Assembly (NCBI GenBank): GCA_022616055.1 | Contig: JAKEFM010000188.1 | Coordinates: 1 to 48,619, forward strand | Direction of reading: 5' to 3' | Length of the DNA: 48,619 nucleotides | Source of the DNA: Planctomycetota bacterium | Lineage (GTDB): Bacteria > Planctomycetota > UBA1135 > JAKEFM01 | Translations under genes and position numbers: made by a program | The notes under the pieces: model-generated | Told to the model about the DNA's origin: nothing | The model's database searches: none | The model's input: the letters and a program-made list of their open reading frames with translations, nothing else | Shown: one piece after another, positions 40,622-48,619 of the stretch | Layout: each line of letters opens with the position of its first letter | How positions within the stretch are numbered: the stretch's first letter is position 1

Positions 40622-41380
40622 ATGAAGCCCCTCCTCCTGCTCCTCGCCCTCGCCCAGACCGACCCCGGCTCCGCCGCCTCCCGCCCGGCCGCGCCCGCGA
40701 CGCGACCCACCGGGGACGGGTATCACCGCCAGGTCCTCGTCCACCTGGTCAACGGCGAGAAGGTGAAGGGGCTCGTCCGGGCGGGCACGACCCCCGAGAA
40801 GCCGGGGGGGGTGCTCGGCTTCATCAAGGCGAAGCCGGAGGAGGAGGCCGCGGGGATCCGCCTCTGGTACGTCTTCGGGACGAACTCCTACATCTTCCTC
40901 CCGCTGGAGCTGGTGAAGCGCGTGGAGACGGTCGCCACGCTCTCCGACCTCGAGGTGAAGGAGCTCGACAAGAAGATGGAGGAGGACGCCGCGCGGTCGA
41001 AGGCGGAGAACGACGCGCGCCTCTCGGCCCTCCGCGCGCTCCAGGAGCAGCAGGCGGCCGACCACGAGTTGATCGCGACGCTCCAGAACCTCGCCCGCCT
41101 CGAGGAGGAGGCGCTCGCCGCGAAGGAGCAGGTCGCGAAGATGCGCGACCTCCTCGCGAAGTTCCCCCCCGAGAAGGGGTGGGTCCCGGAGAGACTGATC
41201 CAGATCCGGACGCGGATCGTGAACGACGTCTTCCCCTCGCCCGAGGAGCGGGAGTTCGTGAAGGTCTACGAGGAGTGGAAGAAGGCCTTCGAGGCGGCCC
41301 AGTCGGGCGCCCTCGGCCCTGCCGCCTCCCGCCCCGCGCGCGAGGAAGCGCCGGCCTCCAAGCCGGCCCCTCGCGAGTAG
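40622..41380 (+). CDS. Exported coiled-coil protein of unknown function
   Basis: This 252-residue protein has a short hydrophobic N-terminus (MKPLLLLLALAQ) and an Ala/Pro-rich linker. A small domain follows with an LVNGEKVKGLVRAGTTPEKPG core, like bacterial proteins that describe a modifiable attribute of a field. A long Glu/Lys/Ala helix at about residues 105-190 is predicted to be a coiled coil. The C-terminus is Ala/Pro-rich again. I do not recognise a family. It sits between omega and the TIM-barrel lipoprotein gene and may be cotranscribed with neither, since palindromes and -10 boxes separate them. Confidence 0.72.
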   Translation: MKPLLLLLALAQTDPGSAASRPAAPATRPTGDGYHRQVLVHLVNGEKVKGLVRAGTTPEKPGGVLGFIKAKPEEEAAGIRLWYVFGTNSYIFLPLELVKRVETVATLSDLEVKELDKKMEEDAARSKAENDARLSALRALQEQQAADHELIATLQNLARLEEEALAAKEQVAKMRDLLAKFPPEKGWVPERLIQIRTRIVNDVFPSPEEREFVKVYEEWKKAFEAAQSGALGPAASRPAREEAPASKPAPRE

Positions 41381-41402
41381 GGGCCCTCTCCCCGCCCGCC
41401 CC

Positions 41403-41408
41403 TACAAT
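41403..41408 (+). promoter_or_regulatory. -10 box of the TIM-barrel lipoprotein gene
   Basis: TACAAT ends nine bases before the GTG at 41418. Transcription would begin at about 41415, giving a near-leaderless message. No -35 match is evident. Confidence 0.45.
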
Positions 41409-41410
41409 CC

Positions 41411-41428
41411 GGAACCCGTGCGGGTTCC
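41411..41428 (+). promoter_or_regulatory. Palindrome containing the GTG start codon
   Basis: GGAACCC (41411-41417) and GGGTTCC (41422-41428) are perfectly complementary around GTGC, so the start codon lies in the loop. Since the predicted transcription start is inside the left arm, a DNA operator is as likely as an RNA hairpin. Confidence 0.42.
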
Positions 41429-43502
41429 CGCCGTCTCCCTCGGGGCCCTCCTCGTCGCCGCGTCGGTCGGGGCCTGTGGCGAAAGGAGCGAGTCCGCCTT
41501 CTCCCGATGGCGCTCGTGCCTCGCCTCGGGGCGCGCGGGCGTCTCGGCTCCCGCCTCGATCCGTCCGGCCGCCGAGCAATGGTGCGCCCGGCTCGACGCC
41601 CTCGGGCCCCCGCGATTCTCGCTGGTGCCTCCCGGGGCGAGGGACGAGCTCGTCCGCATCCACGCCGGCCGCGGCTTCCTCTCGGGACACGGACCGCTCG
41701 CCGTCACGGCCGAGGGCCTGGCCGTGGCGGGGGAGATCTTCCGCGACCCCTCCGACGTCGCGCTCGTCGCGTGGGCGCCGGCCTCGCCCCCCTACGTCCT
41801 CCTCGGGCTCGACCCCAGCGCCGTCGCGGACCTCCTCCCCTTCCTCGATCTGCCGCGCAACCCCTGCGTCCGGATCTTCCGCGGCGGCGCGAGGGAGGCC
41901 GAGTGGGAGCTGGCGCCGGACGGCTCCGTGCGCCTGGATTCCGCCAGCCGTCCCGGGGCGCGACTCCGGGGATTCGTGGAATGGGGAGGAGCGGCGACGC
42001 CGGGCCTGCGGTTCCTCGTCCCGCCGTCGGACGCGGGCGGGAGCGCGACTCCCTCTCCCGGGCTCGTCGCGATCCTCGGGACCACCCTCGGCCGGGTCGA
42101 GGCGATCGCCGGGGCGCGGATCGAGGGGCCGCTCCCCGTCTTCGTCCACCCGCATCCGGAGGACCTCGCCGCGGCGACCGGTGTCCTCCGGCTCGCGCAT
42201 GCCGAGCCGGCCCGGCTCCACGTGATCCCGGAGGAAGAGGCGCGAGGGGAGGCCGCCTCCGAGCTCGCCCGCCTCGCGGCCCGCTCCCTCCTCGGCCGCC
42301 CGGCCGAGGCCTGGATGGAGATCGGCCTCGCGGCGGCCTGTTCGGAGGAGCGAGCCGGGATGCCGCTCCCGGAGATCGGCGCCCGCCTGCGGCGCTGTGG
42401 CGGGGCCGTCTCGCTCGCCGATCTCCGCGAGGAGGCTCGCCGCGTGCGCCTCTCCCCGCTCCGCGTCGAGGCGACCGCGGCCGCCCTCATCGCCGGCGTC
42501 CTCGCCGCCGCCGGCCCGGAGCGATGGCGCCGCTTCTACCGGGGCGAGGAGGCGCCCTGGACCGACGGAGAACTCGAAGCGACGCTCGCCTCTTCCCTCG
42601 ACCGATGGGCCTGGAAGGGCCCCTCCTCGCCCCGGGGGGGGAGCCCGCGGCGCGCCCTCGGCGGATTCGGACAGGGGGTCCACGTCGACGCCGGAGGCGA
42701 GGAACTCTCGCGGAGATCCTTCGACGAATCCCTGGAGGCCCTGCGACGGACGGGGGTGCGATGGATCTCCCTGCGCGTCCCCGCTCCCCTCCGCCGGGGA
42801 TGGGAGGAAGCGGGCCTCGACTGCGAGCCCTCCGACGGAGATGCCCCCGACCCCTCGGCCCTCGCCTGGGCCGTGCGCCGCGCCCGCCGGTCGGGCCTCC
42901 TCACCGCTCTCGGCCCCCCCTTCTTCGCGGCGGTCTCCGGGGGGCACTGGGTCGAGGGGGACGAGCGATCTCGCGCCCGCGCCCTCGACCCCCGCTCGTC
43001 CCGCGCGCTCGACGCGGCCCTCCATCTCGCCCTCGTCGCGGAAGCCGCCGGCGCCGACCTTCTCTTCCTCGGCGGGGAGGGGGGAGCCCCTCCGGGAGAG
43101 TGGAGCCGGACGCTTTCCGCCTGCCGGGGGATCTACTCCGGTCCGATCGCGTTCCGACCGGGCTCGAAGGAGGGGGCGCTCGCGGCGCCTCCCGGCTTCG
43201 ACTACCTCGCCCTCGCCCCCCGCGGAGGTCCCGGAGCCGACCCCGCCGCGCAGGCGCGCGAGATCGCCGAGGCGGCGCGGGGACAGCGGGCCCTCGCGAT
43301 CGTGATCGAGGCGGGGGAGATCCCGGCGCAGCCCTCCCCCTCCCCGGAGGACTCGATCGCCGCCCTCGAGAGCGCGATCGTGTTCCTCCGCGAGGCGTCG
43401 AGGCGACCCGAGATCCCCCTCGTCCTGTGGCGCCGGATGGACCTCCCCTCCCTCTCGCGGATCCTCCCCGCGGCAGCCGCGGGCCCCGAGGGAGGACGTT
43501 GA
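41418..43502 (+). CDS. Lipoprotein with degenerate peptidase-like and TIM-barrel-like parts
   Basis: This 694-residue protein starts with a lipoprotein signal (LLVAASVGAC, Cys at about residue 20). Around residues 281-305 the pattern SELARLAARS, then AEAWMEIGLAA, matches the HExxH-plus-W-x-E-G-x-A layout of gluzincin peptidases (peptidase MA type), but both zinc histidines are gone. From about residue 415 the protein looks like a TIM-barrel glycoside-hydrolase fold (RTGVRWISLRVP, RRSGLLTALGPPFF, GADLLFLGGE). Both assignments are inference from pattern. GTG at 41418 lies in a palindrome. The stop overlaps the C25 peptidase start by four bases, so the two proteins are coupled. Confidence 0.7.
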   Translation: MRVPAVSLGALLVAASVGACGERSESAFSRWRSCLASGRAGVSAPASIRPAAEQWCARLDALGPPRFSLVPPGARDELVRIHAGRGFLSGHGPLAVTAEGLAVAGEIFRDPSDVALVAWAPASPPYVLLGLDPSAVADLLPFLDLPRNPCVRIFRGGAREAEWELAPDGSVRLDSASRPGARLRGFVEWGGAATPGLRFLVPPSDAGGSATPSPGLVAILGTTLGRVEAIAGARIEGPLPVFVHPHPEDLAAATGVLRLAHAEPARLHVIPEEEARGEAASELARLAARSLLGRPAEAWMEIGLAAACSEERAGMPLPEIGARLRRCGGAVSLADLREEARRVRLSPLRVEATAAALIAGVLAAAGPERWRRFYRGEEAPWTDGELEATLASSLDRWAWKGPSSPRGGSPRRALGGFGQGVHVDAGGEELSRRSFDESLEALRRTGVRWISLRVPAPLRRGWEEAGLDCEPSDGDAPDPSALAWAVRRARRSGLLTALGPPFFAAVSGGHWVEGDERSRARALDPRSSRALDAALHLALVAEAAGADLLFLGGEGGAPPGEWSRTLSACRGIYSGPIAFRPGSKEGALAAPPGFDYLALAPRGGPGADPAAQAREIAEAARGQRALAIVIEAGEIPAQPSPSPEDSIAALESAIVFLREASRRPEIPLVLWRRMDLPSLSRILPAAAAGPEGGR

Positions 43503-44908
43503 TCCGCGCGGCTCTCCTCGCGCTCGCCCTCCTCCCCGGATGGGCGGGCGAGAAGAGGCTCGCGGTGCTCGCGCCGCCGGAGTTCCGCGACGCCCTCGAG
43601 CCGCTCCTCGAGTTTCGCCGCTCCCAGGGGTTCGCCGTGGAGTTCGTCCCGGTCGAGCGAGGCCGGGCCGGCGTCGGCGGGGAGCCGACCCACCTCCTCC
43701 TCGTCGGGGACGCCTCCCGAGTCCCTCCCGGCGCCTTCGACGACGGCGGTGATGTGGTCGTTTCGGACGACGTTCCGGTCGTCGAAGGCCGGCGCAGGCC
43801 GTCGATCGGCCGGCTGCCGGCGCGGGACGCGCCGGAGGCGCGCCGGCTGGTGGATCGCCTCCTCAGATACGAGCGGGAGCCGCCTCCCGGGCCCTGGCGG
43901 GCGCGCGTCCTCCTCACCGCCGGTGAGGGAGGCTTCGGCTGGATCGCCGACCGGGCGATCGAGGCGGGGGCGAGGCTCGCGGTCGAGGCGAGCCTTCCCG
44001 CCGGATGGGACCTCCGGCTCGTGAGGCTCACTCCCGGAGCCGGTCGCGAGGCACCTCGCCTGCGGCGGGTCCTCCTCTCCGCACTCGAACCGGGAGCCCT
44101 CTTCTGGGTGTACGCGGGCCACGGCAGCCCGGACTCCCTCGCGAGCGGCCTCGGCCGCGGCCTCCTCCCCGCTCCCCCCACGAGGACGGTGAGGTCGATG
44201 GGTCTCGCGGACGCGGGCGCGCTCCGCTGCGGGGAACGCCCGCCGGTCGCCCTCCTCCTCGCCTGCGAGACGGCCCGGATCCAGCCCGGCCGCGAGTGCC
44301 TCGCCGAGGCGCTGCTGCGGGGGGAGCAGGGGCCGATCGCCGTGCTCGGGGCGGGAGCGGAATCCCATCCCTACGGCGACCTCGCCTTCGCCCTCGCGCT
44401 GGGGCGGCGTCTCCGGATGGATCGCGACGCGCGTCTCGGGGACCTCGTGGCCGACGCGCGCCGGACGCTCCTCGAGGGCTCGCCGGAGGAGGCGGTCCTC
44501 GACAGGGGAGCCGCCCTCTTCGGAATCGACGAGATCGGCCGGCGGCGGATCCTCCGGAGGACCGCGCACCAGTACCTCCTCCTCGGGGATCCGACGCTGC
44601 GGCTGCCGATCCCCTCCCCGCTCCCGATCGACGTCCGTCCCCAGGGGGGCGGGCTCCTGGTTCTCGGGAATGTCGAAGGGGAGGGGGAGGGATTCGTCCG
44701 GGTCGAGGTCGAGAGGCCCGGCGAATCGGGCGAGATCCTCGCCCGGGAGGCCGTCGAGTTCTCGGGTCCCGCCTTCCGGGTCCCGGTCGACCTCCGGGGC
44801 CGCAAGGGGGCGCTTCGGGTGCGCGCGTACGCGAGACGGGCGAACCGCGATTGGGCCGGCGAGGCCCGCCTCACCTGCGAGGGGGGCGTCGCGGAAGGAG
44901 GAAGGTGA
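43499..44908 (+). CDS. C25 (gingipain-like) cysteine peptidase, exported
   Basis: This 469-residue protein starts with a signal peptide (MIRAALLALALLPGWAG) and has a caspase-like C25 core: the catalytic His208 in VYAGHGSPDS and Cys256 in LLLACETAR, followed by LAEALLRGEQGPIAVLGAG. The C-terminal 100 residues form an immunoglobulin-like beta domain (VRVEVERPGE, ALRVRAYARR). C25 peptidases are often secreted by type IX systems, but I see no typical C-terminal sorting signal. The TTG start overlaps the upstream stop as TTGA and has GGGAGGA eight bases ahead. The stop overlaps the recG start as GTGA. Confidence 0.85.
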   Translation: MIRAALLALALLPGWAGEKRLAVLAPPEFRDALEPLLEFRRSQGFAVEFVPVERGRAGVGGEPTHLLLVGDASRVPPGAFDDGGDVVVSDDVPVVEGRRRPSIGRLPARDAPEARRLVDRLLRYEREPPPGPWRARVLLTAGEGGFGWIADRAIEAGARLAVEASLPAGWDLRLVRLTPGAGREAPRLRRVLLSALEPGALFWVYAGHGSPDSLASGLGRGLLPAPPTRTVRSMGLADAGALRCGERPPVALLLACETARIQPGRECLAEALLRGEQGPIAVLGAGAESHPYGDLAFALALGRRLRMDRDARLGDLVADARRTLLEGSPEEAVLDRGAALFGIDEIGRRRILRRTAHQYLLLGDPTLRLPIPSPLPIDVRPQGGGLLVLGNVEGEGEGFVRVEVERPGESGEILAREAVEFSGPAFRVPVDLRGRKGALRVRAYARRANRDWAGEARLTCEGGVAEGGR

Positions 44909-47004
44909 GGCGGAATCCGCGAGGGGCGGAGCGCAAGCCCTCGGATCCGGTCTCCCGGCTGCGCGGGGTCGGGCCCGCGCGCGCGGTCGCCCTCGGGAGG
45001 ATGGGCCTGCGCACGATCTCCGATCTCCTCCGCCTCGCGCCCCGCCGCTACGAGCAGTGGGGGGCGGTCCTCCCGATCCGCGAGGCGCGCGGCGGCGAGG
45101 AAGTGACCGTCCGGGGGGAGGTGCTCGCCGTGCGCCTCCATCGCATCGGGCGGCGCCGCAGTCTCCTGCGCGTGCGGGTCTCCGACGGGACGGGGGAGAT
45201 CGAGGCGCTCTTCTTCAATCAGCCCTACCTGCGCGACCGGTTCGCCGTCGGAGCAGTCGCCGGGTTCCACGGAAGGGTGGGGGGAAAGGAAGGACGATCC
45301 CTCCTCGCCCCGAAGGTCGAGTCGAACGACCGGCCCTTCCCGGAGGACGGCGGGATCCTCCCCGTCTACCCGGAGACGGAGGGGACCGGACAGACCCTCC
45401 TCCGGTCCCTCCTCTCCCAGGCTCTCCCCCTCGCGGACTCGGAGGAGGACGCGCTCCCGGAGGATCTCCGCGCGAGGCTCGCGCTCGCGCCGCTCCCCTG
45501 GGCCCTCCGCGCGCTTCACGCTCCCGGATCGCTGGAGGAGGCCGAGCGGGCGCGGCGCAGGCTCGCCTTCGAGGAGCTCCTCCGGATGCAGCGCCGGTTC
45601 GCCCGGGCCCGCGCCCGCGCGCGCCGGGCGCGGGCGCACCGGATCGAGGTCGACGACCCGCTCGACCGCCGGATACGGGCCCGCTTCCCCTTCCCCCTCA
45701 CGCCGGGGCAGGAGCGCGCGATCGCGGACGTGCGGGCCGACCTCGCCGCGGGAAGGCCGATGCGGCGACTCCTCCAGGGGGACGTCGGCTGCGGGAAGAC
45801 CGTCGTCGGGCTCTACGCCTGTCTGGCGGCGATCGGGCGGGGCCGGCAGGCGGCGTTCCTCGTCCCGACGGCGATCCTCGCGGAGCAGCAGCGCGAGGTG
45901 GTCGAGGGGTGGCTGCGGGGCTCGCGGGTGCGCGTCGCGTGCCTGGCGGGGGAGCAGGGGGTCCGGGAGCGTCGCGCCGCCCTCGGCGCTCTCGCGCGCG
46001 GGGAGGTCCACCTCCTCTTCGGGACGCACGCCCTCCTCGAGGAGGGCGTCCGCTTCCGTTCCCTCGCCCTCGCCGTCATCGACGAGCAGCACAGATTCGG
46101 GGTCTCGCAGCGGGGGGCCCTCCTCGGCAAGGGGGAGGAGGTCCACGCCCTCGCCCTGACGGCGACCCCGATCCCGCGGACCCTCGCGATGGCGCTGTTC
46201 GGCGACCTCGACATCTCGACGATCGAGGACCTCCCCGCCGGCCGGGGGGCGAGGACCACCCGGGTCGAGTCGCGGCGCGAGCCGGTCGTCGGGGAGGTCC
46301 GGCGCCTCCTCCTCTCGGGGGAGAAGGGGTTCTGGGTCTGCCCGAACATCGGGAAGGAGGATCCCTCGGAGGAGGAGTCCGAGGAGGGGGCGCGCGAGGT
46401 CGAGTCGGCCTACCGCAGTTTCGTCTCGGGCGCGCTGCGGGGGACCCCGATCGCGCTCGTGCACGGCCGGCGCCCGCCGGAGGAGCGCAGGGAGGCGCTG
46501 CGGAAGTTCCGGAAAGGGGAGGTCCGGCTCCTCGTCTGCACGAGCGTCGTCGAGGTCGGCATCGACGTCCCCGACGCGACGTTCCTCGTCGTCGAGGGAG
46601 CCGACCGCTTCGGCCTGGCGGCGCTCCACCAGCTGCGCGGGAGGGTCGGGCGCGGAGGCGCCTCCGCGATCTGCATCCTCCTGGCGGAGGGGGAGGGCGC
46701 GGGCCGGCTCCGGGTCCTCGTGGAATCGGAGGATGGATTCCGGATCGCCGAGGAGGATCTGCGCCGGAGGGGACCGGGGGAGATCCTCGGTCTGCGCCAG
46801 TCGGGATTCCCGGCCTTCCGGTTCGCCGATCCGTCGCGGGACGTCGACCTCGTCGCGGCGGCGAAGGAGGTCGCGTTGTCGGAGGCCGCGGGGGGGGCTA
46901 TCCTCTCTCCTTCCCCGGCTTCCCCTCCCCCTCCGCCTCCCCCTCCTGCCCCGGCGCCGAGGGGCTCGGAGACCGGGATCTCTCCACCTTGCTCACGATC
47001 CTAG
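44905..47004 (+). CDS. recG: ATP-dependent DNA helicase RecG
   Basis: This 699-residue protein has the RecG layout: an N-terminal wedge/OB region (VTVRGEVLAVRLHRIGRRRS, FFNQPYLRDRF), Walker A GDVGCGKT (292-299), the DEQH box (393-396) and motif VI QLRGRVGRG (from 576). RecG remodels stalled replication forks and Holliday junctions. The GTG start overlaps the C25 stop and has GGAGG three bases ahead. The chain continues past the usual end into a Pro/Ser-rich tail (about residues 665-699) that is not part of the RecG fold. That tail overlaps a promoter and the start of the next gene. Confidence 0.93.
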   Translation: MRRNPRGAERKPSDPVSRLRGVGPARAVALGRMGLRTISDLLRLAPRRYEQWGAVLPIREARGGEEVTVRGEVLAVRLHRIGRRRSLLRVRVSDGTGEIEALFFNQPYLRDRFAVGAVAGFHGRVGGKEGRSLLAPKVESNDRPFPEDGGILPVYPETEGTGQTLLRSLLSQALPLADSEEDALPEDLRARLALAPLPWALRALHAPGSLEEAERARRRLAFEELLRMQRRFARARARARRARAHRIEVDDPLDRRIRARFPFPLTPGQERAIADVRADLAAGRPMRRLLQGDVGCGKTVVGLYACLAAIGRGRQAAFLVPTAILAEQQREVVEGWLRGSRVRVACLAGEQGVRERRAALGALARGEVHLLFGTHALLEEGVRFRSLALAVIDEQHRFGVSQRGALLGKGEEVHALALTATPIPRTLAMALFGDLDISTIEDLPAGRGARTTRVESRREPVVGEVRRLLLSGEKGFWVCPNIGKEDPSEEESEEGAREVESAYRSFVSGALRGTPIALVHGRRPPEERREALRKFRKGEVRLLVCTSVVEVGIDVPDATFLVVEGADRFGLAALHQLRGRVGRGGASAICILLAEGEGAGRLRVLVESEDGFRIAEEDLRRRGPGEILGLRQSGFPAFRFADPSRDVDLVAAAKEVALSEAAGGAILSPSPASPPPPPPPPAPAPRGSETGISPPCSRS
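46876..46904 (+). promoter_or_regulatory. Promoter inside the recG 3' end for the HEAT-repeat gene
   Basis: TTGTCG (46876-46881), a 17-base spacer and TATCCT (46899-46904) form a good promoter match. It lies within recG, followed by a long pyrimidine tract. Confidence 0.45.
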
Positions 47005-48619
47005 CCCTCGGCTTCCTCTCCGCCGGGCAGGTGGAGCCCCAGGCGCCGGCCCGCCCCGGGCGGGACCAGAGAGGACTCGACCTTCCCGACTTCCCCGCCT
47101 CGGCGCCCGCACGGCCGCCGGCGGGGGCGGGCTCGCCCTTGCGGTCGGCGACGCCCGGCGTGGACTGGCCCGCGGGGAACGGGCGGGCGGATCTCCTCCT
47201 GAGGGAGTGCCTCCGCACGCGGGATCCGGGGAGCCCTCTCGCCCGGGAGGTCCGGCGCGCCCTCGGCGAGATGGGGGATGGAGCGCGCGAGGCCATCGAG
47301 TCGGCCCTCGCCTCGAAGCACCCGGTCGTCCTCGCCATCGCGGCCGAGTCGATCGGGCCGCCGGCGGATCGAGCGGTGGCCGCCCTGCAGCGAGCGCTCG
47401 AGAGCGGCCCTCCCCGCGAGGCGGTGCGACCTCTCGTGGAGGCCCTCGCCAGGGTCGACCCGGCCGGGTGCGTGGGGGCGCTCGCCTCCCTCCTCCGGTC
47501 CCCCTCGGGGACGGTGCGGACGCAGGCGGCGGCGGCGCTGGTAGGGCGCGTGCGCCCCGAGCATGTCTCCCTCCTCGCCGAGGCCGGACGCGAGGCGAAC
47601 CCCGACGCCCGGGAGCGGATCGTCGAGATGGTCTCGTCGTTCGAGGGCCCGGACGCCTCGGACTTCCTCCTCGAGGGCCTGGAGGACGCCTCGCCCCGCG
47701 TCGCCTTCGCCTGCGCCGCGGCGCTCGCCCGGTCCGGCCGGCAGGACGAGCGGCTGAACGCGCGCATCTTCCAGGGACGCCCGGACCGCGGGTGGGGCTA
47801 CGCGGCCCTCTCCCTCGCGATGCGGGAGGACGTCACGCTCGAGCCGGCCTTCGCCGAGGGGATCGAGGACTCCCTCCTCCCCGGGCTCGCGACGGCCGAC
47901 GCCTTCGTGGCGGGAGCGGCGGCCGTCGGCCTGGCGACCATCGGGTTCCGCCGGGAGGACTCCGCGGGTTCCCAGGTCCTCGACCGCGCGGTCCCCTCCG
48001 CGCTCGTCGCCTCGGTGGCGACGGAGCGGTTCTACCGCGACTTCTCCTCCCTCCACGACCTCGCGATCCGGCGCCTCTCCCTGCTCGTCGGCGACGGAGT
48101 CCTGCGGAGCGGCCCCGAATGGGGCGCGTGGTGGGCGACCCACCGGAGCCGGTTCCGGGCCCAGAGGGCGGGCCTCCCGATCCCCCCGGGAGACGAGCGG
48201 TCCTTCGTCGTCCTCTACGATCGGGAGGGAGGGGCGGACCCGAAGGGGCAGGATCCCTCCCCGCCCTTGCGGGCGGTCCTCGGCTACGAGGGAACCGCGG
48301 CGGCGGAGGGGGATTCCGAGATCTTCCTCCTCTCGGAGGAGGAGATCCGGGACCTCGCGCGGCAGGCCCGGGAGAGCGGGATCCTCGACGCGCGCGTGCG
48401 GCCCGGAGTCCGCGGCGCCCCGGGGTCGGGCCTCCGTCGACTGGTCCTGCGGGTGGGCGATCGGCGCAAGGAGGTCGGATGGGCGCGCGGGGGCGGTCCT
48501 CCCTCGTTCGTCGCGTGCGAAGCGGGAGTCCTCGATCTCCTCGGGCGCAACCGCTGGCAGCGCTACTTCGACGTCGACGCCGGCCGCTCCCGGGAGGAGT
48601 TCGTGCGGGAGGCCCGCCG
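46989..48619 (+). CDS. Exported HEAT-repeat protein, C-terminus cut by the window edge
   Basis: The frame is open from a TTG at 46989 to the window end, at least 543 residues. The first residues (MLTILALGFLSAG, with TTG read as Met) look like a short signal segment. Residues about 60-330 are HEAT-like repeats, with units such as LVEALARVDPAGCVGALASLL, VRTQAAAALVGRV and PRVAFACAAALARSG. The following region has a helical start and then a mixed alpha/beta part (SFVVLYDREGG, EIFLLSEEEIRDLA). The start overlaps the end of recG by 16 bases. A nearby GTG at 47031 is an alternative start. Confidence 0.7.
   Translation, partial: MLTILALGFLSAGQVEPQAPARPGRDQRGLDLPDFPASAPARPPAGAGSPLRSATPGVDWPAGNGRADLLLRECLRTRDPGSPLAREVRRALGEMGDGAREAIESALASKHPVVLAIAAESIGPPADRAVAALQRALESGPPREAVRPLVEALARVDPAGCVGALASLLRSPSGTVRTQAAAALVGRVRPEHVSLLAEAGREANPDARERIVEMVSSFEGPDASDFLLEGLEDASPRVAFACAAALARSGRQDERLNARIFQGRPDRGWGYAALSLAMREDVTLEPAFAEGIEDSLLPGLATADAFVAGAAAVGLATIGFRREDSAGSQVLDRAVPSALVASVATERFYRDFSSLHDLAIRRLSLLVGDGVLRSGPEWGAWWATHRSRFRAQRAGLPIPPGDERSFVVLYDREGGADPKGQDPSPPLRAVLGYEGTAAAEGDSEIFLLSEEEIRDLARQARESGILDARVRPGVRGAPGSGLRRLVLRVGDRRKEVGWARGGGPPSFVACEAGVLDLLGRNRWQRYFDVDAGRSREEFVREAR

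Noticed and set aside
46895..46960. Pyrimidine-rich tract in the recG tail as a repeat array or CRISPR-like element
   Set aside because: No regularly spaced repeats or spacers are visible; it is a simple low-complexity run.
1..48619. Mobile element, prophage or genomic island
   Set aside because: I found no transposase, integrase, terminal repeats or tRNA. Codon use and GC appear uniform throughout by eye.

Overview
The window is a dense, very GC-rich (roughly 70 percent, judged by eye) bacterial chromosome segment with 38 protein-coding genes, two of them cut by the window edges. I see no rRNA, tRNA, CRISPR array, integrase, transposase or phage gene. The best guess for the source is a Planctomycetota-like bacterium, probably assembled from a metagenome. 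This rests on several secreted proteins sharing a Gly/Ser/Pro-rich C-terminal domain common in that phylum (19860-21002, 21163-22263, 37228-37722), FG-GAP and YVTN-type secreted proteins, many HEAT/TPR lipoproteins, and a short divergent RNA polymerase omega. The phylum assignment is an inference.

Layout. 1-3200 (minus): a probable secreted copper-radical oxidase followed by an FG-GAP repeat protein. 3561-8286 (minus): a SurA/PpiC foldase, a small lipoprotein, a DUF2270 membrane protein and two translationally coupled M16 peptidases, an envelope quality-control and proteolysis set. 8346-9554 (plus): a galactokinase-like GHMP kinase, divergent from the foldase. 9561-13269 (minus): a complete 5-oxoproline (pyroglutamate) operon, transporter-pxpB-pxpA-pxpC. 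13410-25367: mainly exported proteins, including a carboxypeptidase-regulatory-domain protein, a TPR protein with a tryptophan-rich cassette, a HEAT lipoprotein coupled to a second lipoprotein, two tandem paralogous secreted proteins, a second PpiC foldase and a nidogen-like secreted protein. 25573-31301 (minus): a GCPII-like M28 peptidase followed by a heterodimeric ABC exporter. 31361-32587 (plus): a HAD phosphatase fused to a uridine-kinase-like P-loop domain. 32595-36435 (minus): two TRL-like lipoproteins, a Deg/HtrA protease and a B12-binding radical SAM protein. 36654-48619 (plus): Hsp20, a small secreted protein, a beta-propeller dihaem protein, omega, a coiled-coil exported protein, a TIM-barrel lipoprotein, a gingipain-like C25 peptidase, RecG and a HEAT-repeat protein running off the window.

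How it works together. Much of the window is devoted to the cell envelope: foldases (two PpiC), proteases (M16 pair, M28, HtrA, C25), lipoproteins and surface proteins. Metabolic content is small but coherent (oxoproline salvage, galactose phosphorylation). Genes are packed in operons with 4-nt stop/start overlaps, and about 16 of 38 genes start with GTG or TTG. Several first genes have a recognisable -10 box only 6-15 nt before the start codon, which suggests leaderless or near-leaderless mRNAs. Recognisable -35/-10 pairs with 17-nt spacing precede 6939 (minus), 37228, 40330 and 46989.

No single unmistakable new system stands out. The most unusual items are the Trp-rich cassette in the TPR protein, the TIM-barrel/degenerate-peptidase lipoprotein coupled to a C25 protease and recG, the HAD-kinase fusion, and the set of palindromes at the starts of three consecutive genes, one with the GTG start codon in its loop.
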